Shown piece after piece: positions 1-9,600 of a stretch of 64,000 nt of DNA. The notes beneath the pieces were generated by a model that made no database searches, was not told where the DNA came from, and saw only the letters and a program-made list of their open reading frames with translations. Origin of the DNA: Leptasterias polaris. Taxonomy: Eukaryota > Echinodermata > Asteroidea > Forcipulatida > Asteriidae. Positions within the stretch are counted from its first letter, which is position 1. Every line of letters starts with the position of its first letter. The DNA lies in NCBI GenBank assembly GCA_037783415.1, contig JAZGTN010000054.1, positions 930,001 to 994,000 of the forward strand. The letters are read 5' to 3'. The position numbers were made by a program, and so were the translations under genes.

Positions 1-881
1 TCCTGGGCTGGTTACTGGTATAGAACAAAGAGTAGAGAGAGAGACATTTAGAAACTATGGACATTATAGGGGATAGGTCAGGCTTGGTCACTGACCGGAT
101 TATAGTGGTGGTCAGTGCAGGTCAATGGGGGTATCAGGTGGGCCTACCACATGGGTGATTTATGGGCTTGAGGATGAGTCCATGGTCAAGGAACTGGACG
201 GAAGCTTGATAATTGGGGATAATGGTGTTGAAGGAGGCTGTGCTTCTAGAAACCATAATCATTAAAATAATTGCTGGTGACGACAGCTGGATTCAGGGCT
301 TACACTAGTAAAGATAATTTTGTCAACATTTTATTAAATGCACCAAGTTGCGATGTCATTATCACACAAGTGGTCATTCATATTTATTTGGCAATAGTTA
401 AACAACATTTAAATATCCTAAAACGTTAATAAACGTTAATAGTTATAAACGCCCCCCCCCCCCCCCCCCCCCACTGCCAGCCTGCCCCAAAACAACCATG
501 TAACCTTCAATTCCAGACAATCAAAGACTGGAGGGTTATGATGTACCATGACTGGAGGGTTATGATGTACCATGGGTTAACATTTTGCAATTCTTTTCAA
601 CTTTTGCGATCATTTTAAATGTACCCAATAGACCCAATGCATACTACATGTCAGCACTCTCCAGTATACTGGAGCTAAATCCAATGATAAAATGAAAATA
701 AAATTCCCAGCAAGAACAACATTCATTCATACTTTTCAAGTCACCTGTTCCCAGAGCCTGAATTTCTTTGTCCCTCTCCGCTCCTTGCCTACTGCAGTAG
801 GCATGTTAAGTAATGCCTGGCGACAAAAAGAAAACACTTCCCGACACCATGACACCCTTCGCATTCGAAGTAAGGTAGAGA

Positions 882-1195
882 TGTTCCAACTTGACAAACG
901 TCCCAATATAGTTGGGACTGGTCCCAACTTGAGTTTTCAAGTTGGGGCGTCCCAAATCTGTAGTTGGGATCGCCCATAGAACTCTACAGTCTTGTCACAC
1001 ACTTTCAGTCTTTCACACACACAACCAGCAAACAACCATTCAATTAATAATAATTAATGCAGAGAGCTCCAATGCTGGCTCCGCTCAGTCCACTGGTACC
1101 CTGTATCCCAACTATAGTTGGGACGCCCCAACTTTAACGCTCAAGTTGGGACCAGTCCCAACTATAGTTGGTGTGATTGTCAAGTTTGGACAGAA
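882..1195. mobile_element. inverted-repeat (foldback/MITE-like) element
   Basis: Two imperfect arms of about 88 bp, 884-972 and 1108-1195, are reverse complements of each other. Both are built of repeated GTTGGGAC / GTCCCAAC words. The spacer is about 135 bp and there is no open frame. The arrangement is that of a small non-autonomous foldback or MITE-type insertion; superfamily unknown. Confidence 0.6.
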
Positions 1196-1303
1196 CAGAG
1201 AGTCCCAACTAGTGTGATTGTCAAGTTGGGGCGGAACAGAGATGTTGCGGTAATCATGGTTGGTAATGAGACTAGAGAGACCTGAATATACCTACAACCT
1301 GGC

Positions 1304-1727
1304 TACTCCTAGAACTATGAGGTTCGATCCGCCGTAATTTATAAATTAAATGGTATGCTGCGCGCTACGCTGGTAACGATAACCAACAGGTTCATGTACA
1401 GAACATTGGTTTATGTGGACCAGCGTTGCACGTAGCATGACTTTTTGGTCTCTCCGGCATGTAGGCTGTATGCCGGTAATCAATGGTATGCAGCGCGCAA
1501 TGCTGGTCACATTTACCAACGGCCTATGTTTGTACACGTCAACTGTTGGTTATCATTACCATTTATAAATTTCGGCAGCAACCATATTGTTACCGGAAGG
1601 CAAGGATTCTGAGTAACAGTGAGAATTTATAATTTTTTCCACATTTTTTATGCGGAGTGGATTTTCTGGACCCGCACCGAGCTCACTGTGAACAAAGAAC
1701 AGGTAGAGCCTCATAGTTCTAGGAGTA
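1304..1727. mobile_element. MITE with 19-bp terminal inverted repeats
   Basis: The sequence starts with TACTCCTAGAACTATGAGG (1304-1322) and ends with its exact reverse complement (1709-1727). The outer TA may be a target-site duplication. Internal segments recur in the 12278-13275 element, including words such as GTGGATTTTCTGGACCC and GAGCTCACTGTGAA. It has no coding capacity, so it is a non-autonomous DNA transposon family present at least twice in the window. Confidence 0.7.
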
Positions 1728-2092
1728 CAATTACCTAGGCCTCCTACTCCTAGCCACATGGTCCATGACCATGCATGGAGAGGAGAGGTAGAGCATGACT
1801 ACTCCTACTCCTACTCCTAACTTTGACTCAGTCAATTCAAGCAGGTTCGTTCCGCTATCGTCTGCACTTAGTAACAAGGACACAACAATTTATAACTAAA
1901 CTTGCTGTGTTTAGTGATACTGGGTCATAAGGTTTATCGCGTTTAAGAATCGCAATGGATCATGGGAGGGCAGAGGGGGCAAATGCTACAGTCGGTCATC
2001 GTGCGCGAGTTCCCGGGTTGCCCCCTTTCACTACACTATCATGCGCGGCAAAACAGCGCCCTCTCTTTGGTATCGTGATATTACTATACTAT

Positions 2093-2145
2093 TAGCCCCA
2101 ATTTAGGGCCAATCCACAGAGTGGATTGGCCCTAAATTGGGGCTA
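2093..2145. repeat. perfect 25-bp inverted repeat with 3-nt loop
   Basis: Arms 2093-2117 and 2121-2145 are exact reverse complements separated by AGA. The stem is perfect, so the palindrome is either young or maintained. It lies 75 bp 3' (in gene sense) of the URAD exon donor. Confidence 0.9.
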
Positions 2146-2219
2146 GGGTGATATCACACACAACTACTACTTGTATATGTACTAACTAGTACTATACTAC
2201 TACCTGTACTAGACCTCAC

Positions 2220-2397
2220 CATGTTGGGGCAAAGTGTCCATGAAGTCACACACAGCTGCATGTAGCGCTGTTGTATTGGCAAATGGTCTCTTCCCCCATA
2301 TCGCACCTGCTACAATCCACCCATGCTCAACAACATTACCAAACTGCTGGATAAATTGTTCCCAAGACAGAGTGTTGATTTCGTCCATTACCTCCAT
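2220..2397 (-). CDS. URAD: first coding exon of a stand-alone OHCU decarboxylase gene (partial)
   Basis: OHCU decarboxylase converts 2-oxo-4-hydroxy-4-carboxy-5-ureidoimidazoline to S-allantoin, the last step of uric acid degradation to allantoin. The exon starts at ATG 2397-2395 and gives MEVMDEINTLSWEQF followed by IQQFGNVVEHG and IWGKRPF, the family's N-terminal signature (FGNVVE...W..RPF). It ends at 2220 with CATG|GTGAGG in phase 1, the same phase and place as the paralogous exon at 7240-7438. About 59 codons of a usual ~170 are present. The catalytic HPDLA exon is not found in the 2.2 kb to the left, so it is off the window or lost. The frame is intact. An upstream acceptor (TCTCTTGTTAG) just before the ATG cannot be excluded, in which case this would be an internal exon. 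Confidence 0.75.
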
Positions 2398-5300
2398 GCT
2401 CAAGCTAACAAGAGAGACCGTTTTGTGGCAGTTTTCTTTTAGGTTGCATATATGATATAGAACTTGGAGTAAGGTAGTCAGTCCGCCAACAAATGTTTTC
2501 GTGAATGGGGCGCCCTCTCTTGGTTTTAATGGTTTTAATGTAGTGGCGACTTTCTAGGGGGCGACGGATCCAGGTACCTCATTTCCATCCAGCAGTAGTT
2601 AAAACCCAACTTGGCCGGGGCTGCTCATCTGTCACGGTCTCAATAGTCCAGCGTGCTCGGATATCCGGATTACTAAAGGACACCAACATTACGGACGTCA
2701 TGCCAAGTCTGCGCGCGGCTTGCGAAAGTAGTCTAGTTTATTGGCGTGCTGAGTAGTATTGCTGTATTGGCAACGGTGTATTGTAAATACCCCTTACTTG
2801 CTGGAGCTGTAATGGTGGGTGGCGTCTGCGGGCACTATACTAAACGCGTGATGCTACTGGGTGTACCCTACTAAATAAACTCCCATTGTATAACTATACG
2901 CCTGCAGTCTAAAGTGCTTTTAATATTCAATGAGATACTTTCAGAATACTTTGAAGTTCACAGCTCTTTATCATAAGTTTTCTTTGGTGAATAGAAAATG
3001 AATAGTTGTCCAAAACTTTTATACTCAGCTTTTATACTATTTGTGGCTCAAATAAATCATAAGGGGTGGGGTCCAGTGGCCGCGCCGTACGGTCCCTGGT
3101 GGGGCCGGGTCCAGGGGGGTCAAAGCCCCAGTGGGGGTCCAGAGGGCCAAGCCCCCTTGAGCTCAGTGAGCTTTTGGCGTTTTGGGGGTCGAAAAATCAA
3201 GCCTCCGTGTGCCTAAATACATAGGAAAGAAACACTTTCTAAGCACTTCTGATCCATATCAATCATCTAATTTTTCTAGAAATTTGGCCTACTGTAACAT
3301 CAACGCGGGACCCCTAGAAAATCTTTATCCCACAAATCTGTATTGCCGTCTTTCAGTGATGCTCCTCCCTCTTCTTGTAGACAATAAACTGAATCTACAC
3401 TGTACATCATCGGCAAGCGTTTTTGTTTTAATTAATATCGTTTTTAGACAATCGGCTGCCTGTGGTCTAATTTGACAGGCAGTGAATAAAAAAACAAAAA
3501 ATTTACTAAAATAAGAAAACAAAATATACAAATACTATTATTTTAGAATGTTGCTTCTCACCTTTCCTCTCGCTTCTTCACCTCGTTTTCCCCATTTTTG
3601 TGTTACCCTCCCCCCCGGATCCGCGCCTGAGTTATTGCACTAATTAGTGAATTAGCTGCAGGTAGTACACGCGCGCTTTCCCGTAGGAAGCTGAAGTATA
3701 TTACAAAGGCATGTCTAGGGCTAGCCCAGGTTGGACTCCTCCGTTGCATACAACGCGACGGAGTCCAGGGTATAAAGGGGCTCTGCCATTGCGAAAAAAT
3801 TTATAAATTAAAAACAAAATATTTTTACCTATTTGAGGAAAGATTTGTTGAAAGACAACAAGGCGAAGTTACTACTTCAGGGTAAAAAAAAAACTTTTTT
3901 AAACAGTTAAAAATACAATTTTTTCACCAGAATGAAGGTTATATAGAATCTAATACATATGACTCTCCTACACATATGTAATGGTTTATTTATGCTCAAA
4001 CGTTGTTTTAAAGGGCCTTTAAAATTTGTTGTCTTCAGTTGTCGTCAGTTGTCGGTATTTAGTGCGACCGGGATCTTTATACCCAGGACGTCAGTGCACT
4101 GGCACTGACTGACGTCTACCAGGGCTAGTCTAGGGCTATAGGCCTAAGTGTGCACTCAAAAACAGACTTCATCGCGACTCCAATATACAATAACTTCCAG
4201 TCCCCTGGAAACAAGGTTTACACATAATGATTTATAGTCAAAGAAATCTATAGCAGTTCAGCACACTGCTGTAGCCGGTTAGAAAGGTCAACGTTTAGGG
4301 CAGATTATGTAACATGCTGGCCTTAGTTTCTAGGAAACTTTCTTCTTGTCCAGGATTTCATAGTCATCACACAAACATGCACAAAGCTCTGTAAGACCTT
4401 TATATTACTCTTTGGGGTTCATTGCGCATCATGGTTCAACATAATTATAAAGAAACACATTTTTCTCTCCTGAAGAGAAACTGGTTTAGACTTTAACTGT
4501 AAACACTTTGGATTACCAGAGACGAATAACAAAATAATATGAGGTTTCTGAGGCACTGTATGGTGATGTTTTCAGACTGAACTGTGTGAGGAAGGTAGGA
4601 AATCAGCCGGGACTATACTTTCGCTTAGTGGATCGAGGGGACTGCTGCGTTAAATTCTACAAATTAAATAATGGAATTGCTGAAATGAATTATCAAAGTG
4701 CCGAAAGTAACTGTGACATTGCCGAACTGGATGGTGAAATTGTGGAATGAAATGTCAAAATGCAGAACGAAATGACAAAATGACAAAATTCAATCTGCCA
4801 TACGGATGGTGAAATTGCCGAACTGAAAAATTGCCCATCAGTTGAATGATGAACATAGGGGCCTAGGCCTATTGTTAATTCATACAATGGAAAACGGAAT
4901 GGTAGATATCCGAACGAAATGGCGAAATCGTTGAATTGGATGAAGAGATTGCCAAAATAATTAGGAATTGCAAAAATGGCAAGGCTGTAACGATCTGAGC
5001 CACCGAAGATAGCGATGGCGTCCCATAACAAAAATCAACTGTCTCAAACTTGGATCCATCCATTCTATACAACTTCCAATCAATGGAGCCCACCCCATGC
5101 TTTAAAAAAACTTAATTTAGATGTTTTGATTGTCCTTAAACAATTAAATGTATACTATTGACGTGTAAAATAAATTTTAAGGTCAAGCATACACACAACC
5201 AACGCTGAAATAGCACTTTTAAGAATTAATTATGCACCAAAATGTGGAGTTTGTTACATTACTTTTGCACTGTGATACTTTGTCTAAAAGGTAGCATTGC

Positions 5301-6292
5301 TTCAACATAATCATCAATAGCAAAGTTCAAAACTCATAATATTCTGTGTCACTATTTCAACTGCCTGGGGTTCGCCTTTTATGTGGAAAAAATCAGGTTT
5401 TAAAACCGTGAAAACACTCAATATATTAGAGAGCTAAAAACTAATACTGCCGGGAAACAAAAACAAAAAAAATGTGCAAATAATAATCTTTTGATGTAAC
5501 ATTTGCCTGGCCTTCTAGCAAAAAGATAAGCTGAAAAATCTCCTTTACAACGATGACTGTTTCTTTATTTCGCTCACAAAATGTAGAGGTAAATATTTAT
5601 TTGTCTGCTTTTACCCCAACGGCTGGCTGCACATAGGGTTATTTGGGTCTATACACTTCAGATGAATGTTTTACACGGTCTTCCTAAATTGCATACAGTT
5701 AGAGGTATCACAAGATCAAAAAAGAATGAGGGGGAACAGTTGCTCTATGACTGAATGCATTTTTTGACAGCACGCTCTGTGTAGTCTCTAACACAGAATA
5801 AATCAATCACATGTAATTATAACAATGAATTTGTGTTCAAAAGAATTACAAACTGAAGAATCCCTTTGATGAGACAAAAAAATTGCTTTAAAACAAACTT
5901 GATTACCGATACAGGTTTTGGGACATTTTAAAGACTGCAAGAAAAATATCACATTTTCAATATACATGTAGGTACAGTATTTAGGCACTTGGACGAAGGA
6001 AAAGGCAATACAAAAATGTATTGTCTGCAATGTGTTAAAGAATGGATGAATGTAGAGCCTATAAACTTGTAAAATACCGCTAATTTGCCAATACAAGCAC
6101 TGGTGCATTAAGGGTTTGTGGGCACAAGTTTTTATAAAAATCCCAAAAATTCTCATCCCTGGGAAGATGTGTACCAGCCACTTAATTATTAATCCAACGC
6201 TTGTTCAGTGGAATAGTGGCCCTTCCCCCAGCACATGACTCTCATCGTCTTCGGCAATCCACTCTCTTGTTCCATTCCTGACAAGAAGAATC
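2398..6292. other. intergenic region between the URAD exon and the fusion gene
   Basis: No supportable coding exon. Contents seen: a G-rich repeat-like stretch near 3060-3200, a foldback element at 3713-4137, a short match (about 4585-4640) to a repeat near 47870-47935, and a quasi-repetitive stretch at 4670-5030. The part below 6293 includes the 3' UTR of the minus-strand fusion gene; the first TTTATT (AATAAA on the minus strand) I note is near 5566-5600. Confidence 0.5.
3713..4137. mobile_element. foldback/MITE-like element
   Basis: Nested inverted matches link the two ends. GTCTAGGGCTAGCCCAGG at the left is mirrored, with mismatches, by CCAGGGCTAGTCTAGGG at the right. GTCCAGGGTATAAAG (about 3763) is mirrored by CTTTATACCCAGGAC (about 4075). 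There is no coding capacity. The structure is consistent with a non-autonomous DNA element with subterminal inverted repeats. Confidence 0.45.
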
Positions 6293-6675
6293 CTACTTTC
6301 CTAAAGAATTCTTCTTCACTTTGCACAATTTCTGAGATGCCTCATATGTTTTTATCCGTAATCGGTTGAGTATTCGATGCCAGACAATTTTCTTAACTTC
6401 CTTCATAGCATTGAGAGCTTCAGTCTCTGGTGAGTTGTGTGTCCTCATTTGTAGCTCTGTGAAAAATATTTCTTTATTCAATTCTTGCATACACACAATA
6501 AATGGAAAGTGAAAGTTCTGTCTATATTTTGAGTTGAGCTGAGTCAGTAGTGAGGATTCGTCTGGTGATAGTAAATGGAGTCCAGTTTTATGAAATTCAA
6601 AAGATGCATCAGAAGATAAGACTCTGGGAGAGGTGGATTCAAGGTTGGGGTAACATCGAAATAAGGCTTCTTTTC
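6293..6675 (-). CDS. fusion gene exon 6 (OHCU decarboxylase C-terminal half, stop)
   Basis: Acceptor CTCTTTGTAG|GAAAAG. It encodes KEALFRCYPNLES, where the family has CHPDLAG, then SFEFHKTGLHLLSPDESSLL, FHFPFIVCM and KKIVWHRIL. The Glu of the usual EQ.GAGL stretch and the C-terminal Arg are kept; the catalytic His is Tyr (codon 6652-6650, residue 430). A basic tail KVKKNSLGK ends at TAG 6295-6293. Confidence 0.8.
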
Positions 6676-9600
6676 CTACAAAGAGATAAAATATTGAGTT
6701 AATAATCACTTTAATACATTTCAACCATGGGTTATGCAGCAGCTTTACAGAATGAAAACAGACTAGACATTATTTCAATCATCTAACCAACTGCAAATAC
6801 TATGGTGACAACATAGTTGTTGAGCAGTTAAGCAAGCCTCAAGATAATGAAAGATGTCTGTAAAAGGTGTCAGTTTGTTACTTTTGAGTTTGAGTGTGAT
6901 AAGAATATAAAATGAATAAATACAATGAAGCCTCGTCAGCCAGCTGTACTTCGAATTAAAATGACATAAGAACCTAATCTTGGCATGATGCTTTATACAA
7001 AATGCTGCAGCTATCAGTACATAAAACTGTGTGCATGTACATAACATCCACCCTGTGATGCACTGCCTACAGTTCTTTCACGTGATGAACTGATCAATAA
7101 TACCATTTCCACAGCTTTAGTCGCAAACATTCATAAAGTTAATCTTAGAAACCTTTAACATGATATTCATAACAGGCTGCCAAAGGCTTTTCTATGAGAA
7201 TGATATAAAAAACAACATCAACTTATTATAAAAACTAACCTGCATGTGACACTGAGTCCAAGTATTCACAGAAAGCTCTGTGTAATGCCTTCATATTAAC
7301 AAACGGTCTCTTAGCCCATGCAGCAGAGGCAACAACTTGTCCATGCTCAACAACATTGCCAAACTGTTGAATGAAGGCATCCCAGCAAAGTGCATTCACC
7401 TCTTTCAATGCTTGTTTTCCAGACAATGATGGTTTTACCTGAGATAGTCAAACAGACACATAATAATGTCACTTCTTATATTTTAGAATAAAGATGAAAT
7501 TTTCACATTTTTAAGTTAGTATTTTGTTAATTTCTTACCATTATGGCTGACTTTCTCATCAAGAATGCCAATGTCCTTTTTATAGATAATCTCTTTTATC
7601 AAAAAAAAACAATGGTAAATTCACAGAGAAAGCTAAAGGAGTGATTTAACTAAAATTGAGATGAAACACAGCTTGTTCCTTCCTACTCAGCATCCATCAT
7701 TCATGTCATTCATGTCACAGCTTCAATCCAGAAAACACAAAAAACACATTAAAGTCAGGAAATAATTTCACGCCTATCAGAAAAATAAGTTATCATTTTT
7801 AAAATGAGAGCTTCCGATAAACTGTAGCCAGATGTTTTCAACTTTTTTGAAGAAAACTGTGATTAAATCTGATCTTTCTTTTTTTTCCTTGTATGGTATG
7901 GGTAATAAACAAATTCAAACATTTTCCTGCCTACTTTTTTACAACTATAACAAGCTAGATGCCATTTTCTGATACACCAACCTCTTTGACTGCATCCTCT
8001 CCCAGCGGATGATTCTTGTGATCAGATAGTCTTGGCAATTGAATATAGATTCTTTTTTCACCCTTTGCTGATCCGCTCTTGAGGGCCTCCCTTAGAGCTA
8101 TGGACAGATTGACTTTCTTCTTCCTAGAGGTTGAGTCCACAGAGATCTGTTGATAAAGAAGGAATTAAAGCATAATTATTTTGTTCAATAAATAGTTTCT
8201 CTAAATACAGTTGAACTTTTGTCTTTAATCTAAAGTAAAACACCAGGTTAAATGTGCTTATAGTATATATGTTTTGTAGCAAATAGTTTTTTTCAGTATG
8301 CATGGCATGAAAATAAATGTGGCTATACCCTAAAGGGAAGCTATTGCTAACCCCCTCCCCCCAATAAAAATAAAAATAAATATAAAAAAAAAAAAAATAG
8401 GTTAGCAAACATATACACAGCCAACAACAAGGGCCCAATTTCAAGGCTCTGCTTACCGTGGAATTCTGTGTTTACAGGGCACCATCAAAGTCTCACCTTA
8501 CCGTGGAATTCTGTGTTTACAGGGCACCATCAAAGTCTCAGCTTACCGTGGAATTCTGTGTTTACAGGGCACCATCAAAGTCAGATTTATGGGTTGTAAG
8601 TGCAGAATTCCGCATTAAGCAGTGCCATGATATTGGGCCCAGAAAGGCCCCAGATTGCCTTGAGAAACCCTTAATAACCAAACCTTTTTAGATCTTTTTG
8701 GCACCTTTCTTTAACCCAATTTAAAACAAACCTTAAGACACATCTTTTCAATCAAGTATTTGAGTAAATGGTTTGATTTTTACCGTCAATGTTTTCTTAG
8801 ATATTGCATTTGTATTGTATTTCTCTACCACATGTTCGGGATTTCTTCTTAGCTTAAGGCTTACGTTTCAATTTTGGTTATTGTACATGTGTATGTTATT
8901 GTTTGTATTTAGCGCCATGAGCACTTTGATGGATTTGTGTGCTTTATAAGTTTTCATTATTATTATTATTATTATTATTAGATTACCTTAAATTCTGGGT
9001 ATTTGAAGATTTCTTTCATGCGGATCTGGGCTTTACATTTTACTTTCTTGGTGCGCTCTTGAGCTAACGGTCTTCTTCGAATGGTTACATCTGACAGCTG
9101 TCATACAAAAATACATGAAAACATACATGTGTACACCTTGTATATTGTAACAACATGGCATTGATTTTTAATTATAATGACAACAATATTAAGCACAACT
9201 GGTATCACCATTGATAATAGAGAATTGAATTGAACAATACAAGCTGGACTACATGTACATCACTACTCAAATAATGTAGGGGCACTATGAAACAATACAG
9301 GCATTTCAGTTTTGAGAATGAAATCCTTGCTCTAAATGAGAATTTGAATATTTACCAACCAGAAAACCTGTCGGCTTGATTGAAATCCCTTTCTTCAAAT
9401 GTATGGTTCTTGATCAGGAAACCTGTCAGCCTGCTGAAATACTTTTCTCCAAATGAGGATATACATGTACAGTATATGGTTCTCAATTGAGAAATCTGTC
9501 AGCCTAATTGACTTCCTCTTACAAATTGAGAGAATCAACGGTTCTCAGTCGAGAAACCTTTGTAGGTGACATACTTACATGGCGTTCCATGTATTTCCTC

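Larger units (their letters stand above)
1..2219. other. non-coding left flank, intronic or 3' of the URAD exon
   Basis: No coding exon is recognisable here. On the minus strand it follows the donor of the exon at 2220-2397, so it is probably the start of that gene's first intron. It contains a 24-bp duplication (about 527-575), a run of about 20 C (452-472), two inverted-repeat elements (882-1195 and 1304-1727) and a perfect 25-bp hairpin (2093-2145). Short open frames do not resemble proteins. Confidence 0.5.

Noticed and set aside
5803..6156. 117-codon minus-strand frame 3' of the fusion gene
   Set aside because: Lies in the presumed 3' UTR, has no domain, and has no acceptor linking it to exon 6, which already ends with a stop.
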